From contig JAVBXN010000015.1 of NCBI GenBank assembly GCA_030824515.1, positions 62,001 to 126,000 of the forward strand: a stretch of 64,000 nt of DNA, in the 5' to 3' direction. The stretch is from Pelobacter sp. GTDB taxonomy: Bacteria > Desulfobacterota > Desulfuromonadia > Geobacterales > Pseudopelobacteraceae. Position numbers and translations under genes: made by a program. The notes below the pieces were generated by a model that saw only the letters and a list, made by a program, of their open reading frames with translations, was not told the origin of the DNA and ran no database searches. Shown here in pieces: positions 47,000 to 56,400 of this stretch (positions are counted from its first letter, which is position 1; the number at the start of each line of letters is the position of its first letter).

Positions 47000-47530
47000 A
47001 TGACGTTAGCTCTGCTTGTATTGATCAGTATTATGTGGATTCCGGTTGGCATGTTTTTTCTGGGTTACGGTGAGGCCAAAAGCACCGGTTTTGTAAGCTC
47101 TGTAGTCGGCATACTGGTTGTGATCGGCGCGACCCTCCAGGCCGCGGTCTTCACCGATCCCTTCACCGCCGGCCTGCTGTTCGTGTTCGGCGTGTTGTAC
47201 CTGCAGACCGGTCACGCACTCATGACCGGAGTGACCGATCTGCGTACCGTCGGAAACGGCGCGCTGCTGGTGGGGATCGTCTGCGCGATATACGCTTTCC
47301 TTTATGCTACCGGCGGCGGAATCAAACCGGATGGCAAGACCGTTATAAGCGTTGTTCCCTATCTGGCATTCATGAACCTGACTTTTGTAGTGATCTGTTT
47401 TACGGTTACCGGCGTGACCTACGGCAAGATCAATCCCAAGGTTGCCGCCACCATGTTCATAGTGCTTACATTCACCTGTCTGCTGGCGCCCGCGTTCGGC
47501 CTGATGGGTTACGGCAAACTTCCATTTTGA
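47000..47530 (+). CDS. AmiS/UreI family transporter
   Basis: The 176-residue protein has about six membrane helices (first LALLVLISIMWIPVGMFFLG) and the family segments YLQTGHALMTGVTDLRTVG and YLAFMNLTFVVICFTVTGV. Family members conduct urea or short amides. No urease or amidase gene is in the window, so its substrate may be another small neutral molecule; that is inference from the sigma-54 porin operon it belongs to. A terminator follows. Confidence 0.85.
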   Translation: MTLALLVLISIMWIPVGMFFLGYGEAKSTGFVSSVVGILVVIGATLQAAVFTDPFTAGLLFVFGVLYLQTGHALMTGVTDLRTVGNGALLVGIVCAIYAFLYATGGGIKPDGKTVISVVPYLAFMNLTFVVICFTVTGVTYGKINPKVAATMFIVLTFTCLLAPAFGLMGYGKLPF

Positions 47531-47567
47531 TGGTATAGTGTCAGGGATTGCAATATTTGACTGGAGT

Positions 47568-47601
47568 AGGGGCACTTGCGGGTGCCCCTGTTTCCATTTT
47601 T
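47568..47601 (+). terminator. Terminator of the porin operon
   Basis: AGGGGCAC (47568-47575) and GTGCCCCT (47582-47589) form a perfect 8-bp stem with a 6-base loop, followed by GTTTCCATTTTTC. Confidence 0.8.
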
Positions 47602-47644
47602 CAATAATGGCAGGATCGGATCTGAAGTATCAAAGGGAGGATAC

Positions 47645-48454
47645 ATGATAACACGTGTTTCTGGAAATGTTGTCCGGCTCTGGCTCGCAGTTGCTGCGGT
47701 CCTGTTATTGACCGTAACGGCGCGGACTGCCGACGCGCGGAACGAACTCTGGCAGAGTCGCGACCAGTTCGTGGCCCTGGAACGCCAGGATTCCGACGGG
47801 AATACACGGATCACTGCCAATGATCACCCCGTTGAGATTTCGCTGGACAGGCTCACCTCGATACTCGGCTCGATAAAAGTCAGATTAGCGGATAGCGAAA
47901 AACCCGGCTCGCTTTTTACCGCAGCAGCCGTGCAGGTCTTGGCGCCGCATCTGCAAAAAGCCCTTAGACAGGCAGCTCCCGGCCAGGATGTGGTCTTTGC
48001 GATTTTTGGGTTGCACGATGCGTTGTACGGTCTTGCCAAGAGCCCCAGGGTGACCACCGGACGTGTTTTTTTCAAGGCCGGCAAGCTCAACCTGATCGTC
48101 GGTCAGGTTCAGAAGGATGTCAACGAGCGCGAGGACCGTCGCCTCTCGCCGTTTACACCTGGCAGCAGGCAGAAACAGGCCAGCGGGGAGTGGACACTGT
48201 TGGCTGATACGCCACTTGTGCGCGGGGACTGGCTGGTTTTTAGTGAAGATTGGCAGGCTCCTGTCGTGCCCTCAGCCGTTGTAGAGAAAAAAGAGGCGTC
48301 TGTACCGGCTGCTGCCGTGCAACCGGCAAAGCGAAGCGAAGAGATCCGCAAACCGGCCGAACGGCTCATCATTCTCAAAGAGCTTAAGGAGAAAGGGTTG
48401 ATAACCGAAGATGAATACCGGGCCAAGCGTCAGGAAATATTGAACGGTATTTAG
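47645..48454 (+). CDS. Exported protein with C-terminal SHOCT motif
   Basis: The ATG at 47645 follows AAAGGGAGG and opens a signal peptide (residues ~8-30); the longer frame to 47576 would overlap the terminator. The 269-residue chain has an unrecognised central part with LFTAAAVQVLAPHLQKAL and ends in a SHOCT motif (LIILKELKEKGLITEDEYRAK), an oligomerisation-type helix pair. Function unknown. A very strong terminator follows, so it looks monocistronic. Confidence 0.75.
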   Translation: MITRVSGNVVRLWLAVAAVLLLTVTARTADARNELWQSRDQFVALERQDSDGNTRITANDHPVEISLDRLTSILGSIKVRLADSEKPGSLFTAAAVQVLAPHLQKALRQAAPGQDVVFAIFGLHDALYGLAKSPRVTTGRVFFKAGKLNLIVGQVQKDVNEREDRRLSPFTPGSRQKQASGEWTLLADTPLVRGDWLVFSEDWQAPVVPSAVVEKKEASVPAAAVQPAKRSEEIRKPAERLIILKELKEKGLITEDEYRAKRQEILNGI

Positions 48455-48500
48455 AGTGCTGTCCAGGTTTTATTAGACTTTTGACTGGTCGATATATTCA

Positions 48501-48545
48501 ACATGAAATGCGAACCGAAATAATTGGTTCGCATTTCATGTTTTT
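48501..48545 (+). terminator. Strong rho-independent terminator
   Basis: A 16-bp perfect stem, ACATGAAATGCGAACC (48501-48516) with GGTTCGCATTTCATGT (48526-48541), closes a 9-base loop and ends in TTTTT. Confidence 0.88.
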
Positions 48546-48565
48546 AAGAGTATATTTAAAACTGA

Positions 48566-48577
48566 TCAAACGTTTGA
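48566..48577. promoter_or_regulatory. Putative TetR operator upstream of its gene
   Basis: TCAAACGTTTGA is a perfect 12-bp palindrome 37 bases before the regulator's GTG. The core CAAACGTTTG recurs just after the gene at 49236. Confidence 0.65.
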
Positions 48578-48613
48578 ATGATAATTGAGATCCTGCTTGT
48601 GGAGGAAATCTTT

Positions 48614-49204
48614 GTGGCTGATAACGATTGCCGAAAAAACCTGATTGTAGCAGCAGTCCCGCTGTTTGCCGCAAAAGGGCTGAACGGCGTGAGTGTACGC
48701 GAGCTGGCCAGCGCGGCCGGCGTCAACCTTTCCATGATCTCGTACTATTTCGGTGGTAAGGAAGGGCTGTATGCCGCGGTGCTGACTGAACAATTCGCCA
48801 TTCTGGGAAAGCTGGAAGAGATCGAGCAGATGGAGGTTGATACGCTCCAGAAATTCGAACTTTATGTTCGCGCCACGGTTTCACGCTATCGCCGCAATCC
48901 ATACCTGCTCCGCTTCTATACCAGTGAACTAACCAATCCGACCGCCTGCTTCGAGACGATCATAAAACCGGCGATCAAGAGGGTCGTACAGATGCTTCTG
49001 GATACATTTGCCGATGGACTTTCCGACAGAAAGTTCAGGGATGACCTGAATCCTACCGATACGGTGCTGGCCCTGGCCGGGATGATCAATTTCTACTTTC
49101 TGCTGGAACCGGCAACGGCCGAACTGGTCGATCATGCTCCGGAGCGTGATGAACAGCTTATCCGTCATATCATGGATATTTTTACACGGGGGGTTCTCAG
49201 GTAA
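48614..49204 (+). CDS. TetR-family transcriptional regulator
   Basis: I choose the GTG at 48614 (GTGGAGG upstream, 196 residues) over the ATG at 48578, which lies almost on the operator. The HTH is GVSVRELASAAGVNLSMISYYFGGKEGLYAAVL. The helical C-terminal domain looks like the CecR/YbiH-type ligand domain. Matching palindromes before and after the gene suggest it represses itself and the next gene. Ligand unknown. Confidence 0.9.
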   Translation: MADNDCRKNLIVAAVPLFAAKGLNGVSVRELASAAGVNLSMISYYFGGKEGLYAAVLTEQFAILGKLEEIEQMEVDTLQKFELYVRATVSRYRRNPYLLRFYTSELTNPTACFETIIKPAIKRVVQMLLDTFADGLSDRKFRDDLNPTDTVLALAGMINFYFLLEPATAELVDHAPERDEQLIRHIMDIFTRGVLR

Positions 49205-49235
49205 TGCTTCGGCTGTTTTTTTATGAATAGCACAA

Positions 49236-49251
49236 AAACAAACGTTTGTTT
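49236..49251. promoter_or_regulatory. Second putative TetR operator
   Basis: AAACAAACGTTTGTTT is a perfect 16-bp palindrome sharing CAAACGTTTG with the site at 48566. It lies 32 bases after the tetR stop and about 95 bases before the small zinc-ribbon gene. Confidence 0.7.
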
Positions 49252-49344
49252 GATTGGGGGGCCATTGCTGATCACATTTTCAATGCTGACATGAAACGGA
49301 CACTTTTCAGAAATCAATCACAACAGCATGCAAAGGAGAAAATC

Positions 49345-49518
49345 ATGGAATCCAAAGACAAGTTTGAATGTGGAATCTGTTATTACCAGAGCCTGGCAAA
49401 AGATTTCACGCCAATTACAGTAAGCGCGAATTTTGCAGCGCTTGAATGCCCTAAATGTCTGAATAACGATGGAGAAACTTTCAGGGAAGTTAACACGGAA
49501 GAAAAATTGGCCGCATAA
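49345..49518 (+). CDS. Small zinc-ribbon-like protein, 57 residues
   Basis: AAGGAG precedes the ATG at 49345; the frame is open further up, but without a ribosome site. The product MESKDKFECGICYYQSLAK contains ECGIC and LECPKC, two CxxC pairs fit for one zinc or iron. It ends FREVNTEEKLAA. I know no function. It is followed by a good terminator and preceded by the TetR palindrome, so it may be regulated by that protein. Confidence 0.75.
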   Translation: MESKDKFECGICYYQSLAKDFTPITVSANFAALECPKCLNNDGETFREVNTEEKLAA

Positions 49519-49554
49519 AAAAGCAGAAACGTCCGTTTTATCATGGAACTCACA

Positions 49555-49583
49555 AGCCGCCCCGATCCGGGACGGCTTTTTTT
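49555..49583 (+). terminator. Terminator after the small zinc-ribbon gene
   Basis: AGCCG (49555-49559) pairs with CGGCT (49573-49577), with an inner CCCG/CGGG stem, followed by a run of T. Confidence 0.85.
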
Positions 49584-49682
49584 GCGGGTATGCCGATAGA
49601 TAAGGTTGCCTGCAAACAAATATGCGGTATCATTCGGGATGCTGTTAGGGGTGTAAGGTAATCATTAACGAGGGGGGCGTTT

Positions 49683-51104
49683 ATGCATGTAAAAGAAAAA
49701 CTCTATATCGATGGCAACTGGGTATCACCTGTAGGGAGCGGATATCTGGAAGTAACTAATCCGTCCACAGAAGAGCTGATCGGCCGGATTCCGGCCGCAA
49801 CCTGCGCTGATGCGGTGCAGGCGGTTGTCGCCGCCCGGAGAGCGGCGGACGCCTGGGGTCGCACTCCGGTTTCCGAGCGGATCGAATACCTGGCCAGAAT
49901 CCAGCGGGGGCTTGCGGAGCGGACAGAGGAGATTGCAGCCACCATTACCGCCGAAGTCGGCATGCCGCTGAAGCTTTCGCGGCGGATACAGGCCGGGCTG
50001 CCGGTAGCTGTCTGGGAAAGTTATGTGAAACTGCTTGGAGAGTATGCTTTTGAAGAGCGGATCGGCAACTCGCTGGTGCTGCGAGAACCGGCCGGTGTGG
50101 TGGCCTGCATCACCCCCTGGAACTACCCGCTACACCAGGTGGTTGCCAAGGTGGCTCCGGCGCTGGCGGCCGGCTGTGCCGTAGTGCTCAAGCCGAGCGA
50201 GGTGGCGCCGCTTTCGGCCTTTATCCTGGCGGAGGTCATCCACGAGGCCGGGCTTCCGGCCGGAGTATTCAATCTGCTGACCGGCACCGGCGCGGAGGTG
50301 GGAGAGCATCTGGCGCAAGATCCGGATGTTGACCTGATCTCCTTCACCGGTTCGCTGCGGGCCGGCCGCAGGGTGGCGGAGCTGGCGGCCGGAACGGTCA
50401 AGCGGGTGACCCTGGAGCTGGGTGGCAAATCCGCCGCTGTCGTTCTCGACGATGCCGATCTGCCGACCGCGGTCAAGGCGACCGTGGCGGCCTGCTTCAT
50501 CAATTCCGGGCAGACCTGTACCGCGCATACCAGGCTGCTGGTGCCGGAGCAGCTCTACCAACAGGTGGTGGAGTTGGCATTGGCCGCTGCCGGCGCTTTT
50601 GCGCCGGGTGACCCCCTCAACGAGCAGACACGGCTTGGGCCGCTGGTTTCAGCTGCTCAGCGGGAGCGTGTACGTGATTACATCCGCCAGGGAATCGCGG
50701 AGGGCGCCGAACTGCTGCTGGGGGGCGCGGAGCCTCCCGATGGTCTGGCAACCGGTTTCTTCGTCCGCCCGACGGTTTTTGGCGGAGTCACCCCGGAGAT
50801 GACCATTGCCAGGGAAGAAATTTTCGGTCCGGTTCTGTCGATCATGACCTGCCGGGATGAAGATGATGCGGTTCGCATTGCAAATGGCACCATATATGGT
50901 TTGGCTGCGGCGGTATGGTCAGGAGATCCCCGGAGGGCGGAACGGGTGGCGCGCCGTCTCAGGGCGGGGCAGGTGGATATCAACGGCGGCTCATTCAATC
51001 TGCTGGCACCATTCGGTGGCTTCAAGCAGTCAGGTTACGGGCGGGAGCTGGGGGCATTCGGACTGGAGGAGTTTCTGGAGATAAAATCCATGCAATACAA
51101 GTAG
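49683..51104 (+). CDS. NAD(P)-dependent aldehyde dehydrogenase
   Basis: The 473-residue protein has the full aldehyde dehydrogenase set: the Asn in [11 protein letters not shown], cofactor motif [15 protein letters not shown], general base Glu in [13 protein letters not shown], nucleophile Cys in [12 protein letters not shown], and [11 protein letters not shown] near 380. It oxidises an aldehyde to the free acid. It is 195 bases upstream of an iron alcohol dehydrogenase, but a terminator lies between them, so they may be separately transcribed. Confidence 0.92.
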   Translation: MHVKEKLYIDGNWVSPVGSGYLEVTNPSTEELIGRIPAATCADAVQAVVAARRAADAWGRTPVSERIEYLARIQRGLAERTEEIAATITAEVGMPLKLSRRIQAGLPVAVWESYVKLLGEYAFEERIGNSLVLREPAGVVACITPWNYPLHQVVAKVAPALAAGCAVVLKPSEVAPLSAFILAEVIHEAGLPAGVFNLLTGTGAEVGEHLAQDPDVDLISFTGSLRAGRRVAELAAGTVKRVTLELGGKSAAVVLDDADLPTAVKATVAACFINSGQTCTAHTRLLVPEQLYQQVVELALAAAGAFAPGDPLNEQTRLGPLVSAAQRERVRDYIRQGIAEGAELLLGGAEPPDGLATGFFVRPTVFGGVTPEMTIAREEIFGPVLSIMTCRDEDDAVRIANGTIYGLAAAVWSGDPRRAERVARRLRAGQVDINGGSFNLLAPFGGFKQSGYGRELGAFGLEEFLEIKSMQYK

Positions 51105-51183
51105 CGGCGCATTGCACGCATCCCGATGGGCGAACAGTTGTTCGCCCCTATTAACACCAAAGCGGCTTTATCTGATAATCGGG

Positions 51184-51211
51184 CGGGAGAAATCCCTCCC
51201 GTTTTATTTTT
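51184..51211 (+). terminator. Terminator after the aldehyde dehydrogenase
   Basis: CGGGAG (51184-51189) and CTCCCG (51196-51201) form the stem, followed by TTTTATTTTT. A second hairpin without T tract, GGGCGAAC/GTTCGCCC, lies about 50 bases upstream. Confidence 0.82.
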
Positions 51212-51298
51212 AATTAACAGATGCCCCGAAATTTGGTTGAGAGTTGCCACTGTATGAGTTAAAATGATGTTATAAAAGTGTGCTGGGTGGAGGCGGTC

Positions 51299-52459
51299 AT
51301 GTCGGATAGTTTTGAACTACGCAAGTTTGTTGCCCCTGAATTCATTTTCGGTGTGGGCGCCCGGAGTCTGGCCGGACGCTATGCCAAAAATTTGGGAGGG
51401 CGCAAGATTCTGGTGGTTTCCGATCCGGGCGTGGTAGCGGCCGGCTGGACCAAGGACGTGACTGACAGCCTCGTGGAGGCAGGGTTGCCGTTTGCTCTGT
51501 TCACCAGTGTTTCACCCAATCCGAAGGTAGACGAGATCATGGCCGGTGTTGCTCTTTACCATGCCGAAAGGTGCAATGCTCTTGTCGCTGTGGGCGGCGG
51601 CAGTTCCATCGACTGTGCCAAGGGTATCGGTATTGTCGCCTCCAACGACAGGCATATCCTGCTGTTCGAAGGTGTGGATATGGTGCGGTTGCCGATGCCG
51701 CCCCTGATTTGTGTTCCGACCACCGGAGGCACCTCGGCGGACGTCTCGCAGTTCGTCATCATCAGTAATCCGCTGGAGAAGGTCAAATTCGCGATCATCA
51801 GCAAGTCGGTCGTTCCCGACCTGGCATTGATCGATCCGGCCACGCTGACCACGATGGATTCGTACCTGACCGCCTGCACCGGCCTGGATGCGCTGACCCA
51901 CGCCATCGAGGCCTACGTCTCGACGGCCCGCTCGGCAATGACCGACCTGCACGCCCTTGAAGCCATCCGCCTTATTTCTGCCAATCTGCTCCCCTCCATC
52001 GCCAACCTCAACGACCTGGAATTACGCAGCAACGTGATGCAGGGCAGCCTGCAGGCGGGACTGGCCTTTTCCAATGCCATCCTGGGGGCTAACCACGCCA
52101 TGGCCCATAGCCTGGGCGGGGCGCTGGACATCGCCCATGGCGAGTGTAACGCGATCCTGCTCGACCATGTGATCGCCTTCAACCAGCCGACCGCGCCGGA
52201 ACGTTTTGAACATATTGCCGAAGCGATGGGGCTGGACCTGCGCGGGAAAACCTCTGCCCAGAAAAAATCGGCGCTGCTCAATCACATCAGGGAGCTGAAA
52301 ACGGCTGCCGGTGTTGACCGGACGCTGAAAGAACTGGGGGTGGGGCGTGACGATGTAAAATTCCTCACCGACCATGCTCTAAGGGATCCCTGCATGGCCA
52401 CCAATCCCAGGAAGGCATCCAAGCGCGACATCGAGGTGGTGTATGAAGAATCGCTCTGA
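51299..52459 (+). CDS. Iron-containing alcohol dehydrogenase
   Basis: The ATG at 51299 follows GTGGAGG and gives 386 residues; the frame is open to 51278. The NAD motif is VAVGGGSSIDCAKGIG and metal ligands lie in GLDALTHAIEAYVS and HAMAHSLGGALDIAHG. It is a paralogue of the enzyme at 43614 and again has a kinase gene overlapping its 3' end, here by 17 bases. I see no sigma-54 promoter with correct spacing upstream. Confidence 0.92.
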   Translation: MSDSFELRKFVAPEFIFGVGARSLAGRYAKNLGGRKILVVSDPGVVAAGWTKDVTDSLVEAGLPFALFTSVSPNPKVDEIMAGVALYHAERCNALVAVGGGSSIDCAKGIGIVASNDRHILLFEGVDMVRLPMPPLICVPTTGGTSADVSQFVIISNPLEKVKFAIISKSVVPDLALIDPATLTTMDSYLTACTGLDALTHAIEAYVSTARSAMTDLHALEAIRLISANLLPSIANLNDLELRSNVMQGSLQAGLAFSNAILGANHAMAHSLGGALDIAHGECNAILLDHVIAFNQPTAPERFEHIAEAMGLDLRGKTSAQKKSALLNHIRELKTAAGVDRTLKELGVGRDDVKFLTDHALRDPCMATNPRKASKRDIEVVYEESL

Positions 52460-54086
52460 TGCTTCCGACCAGCTGGTCGTCCTGCAGAAGAAACTGGCCG
52501 GCTTCGGCGAATACTCCCTCCGCAAAACCTACTATCCCGAATTGCAGCAGAGCCTGGAGGACCTGCGCGAGAGCGAGGCCTTTCTGAAGAATATTGTCGA
52601 TAACATCCCGGCCATGGTCTTCGTCAAAGATGCGGTCGAGCTTCGCTACGTTGCTTTCAACAAAGCCGGCGAGGAGCTTTTGGGTTATTCCCGCGAAGAG
52701 CTGCTGGGCAAAAATGACCGCGACCTCTTTCCCGAAGAACAGGCGGCCTTCTTCACCGGCAAGGACCGGGAGGTGCTTGCGCGGGGTGATCTGCTGGAGA
52801 TTCCCGAGGAGACTGTCAAGACACGGTCCGGTGAAGACCGCATCCTGCGTGTCAGGAAAATTCCGCTTTTTGACGTTGAGGGAAAGGCCCGCTACCTGCT
52901 GGGAATAGCGGAAGACATCACCGATCGCAAACGTCTGGAGGAGCAGCTGCTGCAATCCCAGAAGATGGAGGCTATCGGACAGCTGGCGGGAGGGGTGGCC
53001 CACGATTTCAACAATATCCTGATGGTAATCATGGGTTACGGCAACATGCTGAAAATGGACCTGGGTCCGGACTTTCCCCATAAGGAAAAGCTGGAGCATA
53101 TCATCAAAGCTTCGGAGAGGGCTGCCCAACTGACCCGCAGCCTGCTGACCTTCAGCCGCAAACAGGTAATGAACCCCCAGCCGGCCAACCTGAATGATGT
53201 GGTCAAACAGGTCCGGCATTTCCTCGAGCGGATCATCGGCGAGGATATTCAGCTGAAGTCAGTGCTGGCCCCTGAAGAGTTGTCGGTGGTAGTCGACAGC
53301 GGCCAGATCGAACAGGTTCTGATCAACCTGGCAACCAATGCCCGCGATGCGATGCCGAAAGGCGGGATGCTGACTCTGGAAACCGGTGTAACGGAAGTGG
53401 ATGAACCATTCATTCAGGTCAACAGTTTTGGCAGGCCGGGACGATATGCGCTGATCTCGGTATCGGACACCGGCACCGGCATGGATGAAAAGACCAGGCT
53501 CAGGATTTTTGAACCATTTTTCACCACCAAGGAGGTGGGCAGGGGGACCGGGCTCGGCATGGCGATTGTCTACGGGATCGTCAAACAGCATCATGGTTTT
53601 GTCAACGTCTACAGCGAGCCGGGGATAGGGACCACCTTCCGCATCTATCTGCCCATCAGCACGGGTGAATTCGCCGGAAACGGGGAGAGCTTGGCTCCGG
53701 AACCGCCGATGGGTGGCAGCGAATCGATCCTGGTGGCAGAAGATGACGTCGGTGTGCGCAAGCTGGTGCTGGAGGTGTTGACCGGTTTCGGCTACACGGT
53801 CATCTCCGCTGAGAACGGACTGGAGGCGGTTGAACAATTCAAGGCAAACCGCGATTCGATCAAGCTGATCCTGATGGACATAATCATGCCCAGGATGAAC
53901 GGCAAGGAAGCGTATCGGGAGATCAGGCTGATTGACCCCGACGTGAAGATTCTCTATACCAGCGGCTACACGCTGGATACGATACAGAGCCGCGATGTGA
54001 TTGACGAAGGGGCGGAGCTGGTCATGAAGCCGATTCAGCCGCTTGAGCTTTTGCGGAAGGTGCGCGAGCTGCTCGACCGGCAATAG
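52443..54086 (+). CDS. PAS hybrid histidine kinase with C-terminal receiver
   Basis: The ATG lies 17 bases inside the dehydrogenase gene, with GAGGTG upstream. The 547 residues comprise a PAS_4-like domain (~45-160, [20 protein letters not shown]), HisKA ([18 protein letters not shown]), HATPase ([27 protein letters not shown]) and a receiver ([11 protein letters not shown], phospho-Asp in [13 protein letters not shown], Lys in LVMKPIQP). With its own receiver it may act through a phosphorelay. No membrane segments are present. Confidence 0.92.
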   Translation: MKNRSDASDQLVVLQKKLAGFGEYSLRKTYYPELQQSLEDLRESEAFLKNIVDNIPAMVFVKDAVELRYVAFNKAGEELLGYSREELLGKNDRDLFPEEQAAFFTGKDREVLARGDLLEIPEETVKTRSGEDRILRVRKIPLFDVEGKARYLLGIAEDITDRKRLEEQLLQSQKMEAIGQLAGGVAHDFNNILMVIMGYGNMLKMDLGPDFPHKEKLEHIIKASERAAQLTRSLLTFSRKQVMNPQPANLNDVVKQVRHFLERIIGEDIQLKSVLAPEELSVVVDSGQIEQVLINLATNARDAMPKGGMLTLETGVTEVDEPFIQVNSFGRPGRYALISVSDTGTGMDEKTRLRIFEPFFTTKEVGRGTGLGMAIVYGIVKQHHGFVNVYSEPGIGTTFRIYLPISTGEFAGNGESLAPEPPMGGSESILVAEDDVGVRKLVLEVLTGFGYTVISAENGLEAVEQFKANRDSIKLILMDIIMPRMNGKEAYREIRLIDPDVKILYTSGYTLDTIQSRDVIDEGAELVMKPIQPLELLRKVRELLDRQ

Positions 54087-54103
54087 TGCGGCAATTCAAT
54101 TCT

Positions 54104-56101
54104 TCAGCGGTTCAGTAATGGAACCTTTCCATCAGCCTCCGCCAGGCTGCGCAGTTTTCTGTAGAGTGTGTTTCTGCCGATCCCCATTTTTCTGGCTGCC
54201 TCCGCAATATTCCCACCGGTCAGGTCTAGCGTCGAAGAAATCAGGCGCGCCTCCATTTCGGCCAGCAATGCATTCCCGGTGTTTCCGGCGCCATCAGGCC
54301 TGATTGTCTGTTCCAAACCGGCTATCGCCCCGGCCTGTTCCAGGAAATCTCCGGAGAGGTCATCGTCGGTTATTTCGTTCCGGTCACCCAGCAGGGCGAC
54401 GGCGGTTCTGAGCACGTTGTGCATCTGGCGGATGTTGCCGGGCCAGGGATGCTGTTCGAAGATGCGCAGCACGTGCGGGTGGATGGTGATGTATCTGCCG
54501 TCGCCGCAGAGGCTTTCGAGGATCTTGCCGGCCAGCAGCAGCCTGTCCTCACGCTCCCTCAGGCTTGGCAGGGTCAGCAGCAGTCCGTTCAGGCGATAGT
54601 ACAGGTCCTCACGGAAACTGCCGGCTGCCACCGAGTCCCGTACCCTGCGGTTGGTGGCGCAGATCACCGCAAGATCAACCCGGTGGCTGCCCGTGCCACC
54701 CAGCGGAGTCACCATCCGATCCTGCAGCACCCGCAACAGCCGCGCCTGGAACTGGAGCGGCATTTCCCCAATCTCATCCAGAAACAATGTGCCCTTGTCC
54801 GCTTCCCTGATTTTGCCGATCTGTCCTTTGCGTCGCGCCCCGGTAAAGGCACCTTCCTGGTAGCCGAACAGTTCCGATTCGATCAGTCCCTCCGGAATCG
54901 CTGCGCAGTTGATCGGGATGAACGGGCCGTTCCTGCGCGGGCCGGCCAGGTGCAGGGCCCGGGCCAGCAGTTCCTTGCCGGTTCCGGATTCACCCTCGAT
55001 CATGATCGGGATGTCGTGGTCCACGACCCTGAGCGCCTTGGCAATCAAGCCCTTCATCTTGGGATCGCCATGTTCCAGTTCGTCCAGCAGCATGCCATCC
55101 GGCCTGTTCTTGGCAGCGGCTGTTTTGACTTCGTCCGGTTTCCGGGGACTGATGGGGAGGAACGTCACCGGGGAAACCGCTGCGCCGGGCCAGATCCGCC
55201 CGTATACCTCCACGCCGGAGGCCAGCGGCAGCTTCAATACCGGCTGCGGCAGATAGCGGGATTTCTCCAGAAGCCTGGCAATGGTCAGCCTGAAGGTTGA
55301 CAGGCAGGTCTGCCCCGAAATCCGGAATCGATCCAGTCCCAACTGCAGCAGGGCGCTGCGGTTGGCGGCCACCAGGTTGCCGTCGGGTGAGAATACGGCG
55401 ATTCCCTCATAGAGAGAGCCGATGAACTCCGGCCGTACATGGAAGCTGACTATGATGTCCTCCGGAAATTCCGGTGCGAACATCTGGTTTTCTATCATCT
55501 GGGCCGAGAGGCGCACCAGTGCGGTGGTGTGCTGCTGGTGAACCCGGTAATCGCCGGATACGTCCAGCGCTCCCAGTATGCCCCCTTTGGGATTGAAAAT
55601 CGGAGTGGCGCAGCAGCTCAGGAAGCGGTTCTTGTCTATGAAATGCTCGCTGCTGTGAACCTGCACGGTCATCTGTTCTTCCAGCGCGGTCCCGATCGCG
55701 TTGGTGCCGTTAACCCCTTCGGACCAGATGCCGCCCGGTTTCAGGTAAACCTTCTGGGCCTGTTCCACGAAATCCGGGTCACCGATCGAGTGCAGTATTA
55801 CCCCGTCGCTGTCCGCCAGCAGTACCATGCTGGATGAACCGGCAATCTCGTGGTAGAGGCTTTCCATCACCGGTTGGGAGCGGGTCAGGAAAATATCGTT
55901 GTTTTCCCGGCGTTGCATCAGGTCGTAGCGGGGGGTACAGCGGGTTTCGCCGCGCTCGATGCCGATACCGCGCTCGGCCGAACGCTGCCAGGAACGGATG
56001 ATGGTATCGGTGACGACTCCGGCCGGAATTATCCCGTGGGTCAGGAAATCTTCGCGGGCCCTGCGGACGCTTTCAAGCTTCTCTGCTGTAAAACTCCCCA
56101 T
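54104..56101 (-). CDS. AcoR-like sigma-54 activator
   Basis: I start at the ATG at 56101 (GGAG upstream); a TTG at 56125 would add eight residues. The 665 residues have a GAF domain (~70-200, containing GVNGTNAIGTALEE), a PAS domain (~220-290), an AAA+ domain (GESGTGKELLARAL, GAFTGA, GTLFLDEIGEMP) and a Fis HTH (NIAEAARKMGIGRNTLYRKL). AcoR activates acetoin/alcohol catabolism in response to a small ligand bound by GAF. The divergent aldehyde dehydrogenase at 56494, with a sigma-54 promoter and two dyads between, is its obvious target. Confidence 0.92.
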   Translation of the reverse strand: MGSFTAEKLESVRRAREDFLTHGIIPAGVVTDTIIRSWQRSAERGIGIERGETRCTPRYDLMQRRENNDIFLTRSQPVMESLYHEIAGSSSMVLLADSDGVILHSIGDPDFVEQAQKVYLKPGGIWSEGVNGTNAIGTALEEQMTVQVHSSEHFIDKNRFLSCCATPIFNPKGGILGALDVSGDYRVHQQHTTALVRLSAQMIENQMFAPEFPEDIIVSFHVRPEFIGSLYEGIAVFSPDGNLVAANRSALLQLGLDRFRISGQTCLSTFRLTIARLLEKSRYLPQPVLKLPLASGVEVYGRIWPGAAVSPVTFLPISPRKPDEVKTAAAKNRPDGMLLDELEHGDPKMKGLIAKALRVVDHDIPIMIEGESGTGKELLARALHLAGPRRNGPFIPINCAAIPEGLIESELFGYQEGAFTGARRKGQIGKIREADKGTLFLDEIGEMPLQFQARLLRVLQDRMVTPLGGTGSHRVDLAVICATNRRVRDSVAAGSFREDLYYRLNGLLLTLPSLREREDRLLLAGKILESLCGDGRYITIHPHVLRIFEQHPWPGNIRQMHNVLRTAVALLGDRNEITDDDLSGDFLEQAGAIAGLEQTIRPDGAGNTGNALLAEMEARLISSTLDLTGGNIAEAARKMGIGRNTLYRKLRSLAEADGKVPLLNR

Positions 56102-56209
56102 TGGTTTTCTCCATGAAACCTGCAATCTGTGGATTATCTCAACAATTCAGGCGTCCAGTAGTTCTTTCGAATTATCCATGCCATTTCTGTGCCACAAAAC
56201 AATGTTATG

Positions 56210-56258
56210 TGTCTCGTTGTGGAGCAGTCCGGATTCGGATGTGTCTCGTAATGGAACA
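56210..56258. promoter_or_regulatory. Two 17-bp upstream activating sites
   Basis: TGTCTCGTTGTGGAGCA (56210-56226) and TGTCTCGTAATGGAACA (56242-56258) share TGTCTCGT and TGGA, and each is an imperfect dyad (TGTCTC-N5-GGARCA). Their centres are 32 bases apart, about three helical turns, and lie about 145-185 bases before the -24 element, the right place for the divergent AcoR-like activator. Confidence 0.68.
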
Positions 56259-56400
56259 TGTTTATGCCCTCTTCCGGAAATATTCGGGCTGCCAGCATAT
56301 TGATAAGTGGTCACCCTCATTTTTTAACATACCGTAAATTCTGCAGATTATCCTGTCTAACAGTTTCTGTGATCCGTATTTAAAAAAATGTTTTATCGCT

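Noticed and set aside
51228..51245. Possible sigma-54 promoter before the 51299 dehydrogenase (TTTGGTTGAGAGTTGCC)
   Set aside because: GG and GC are 9 bases apart rather than 10, and spacing is strict for sigma-54.
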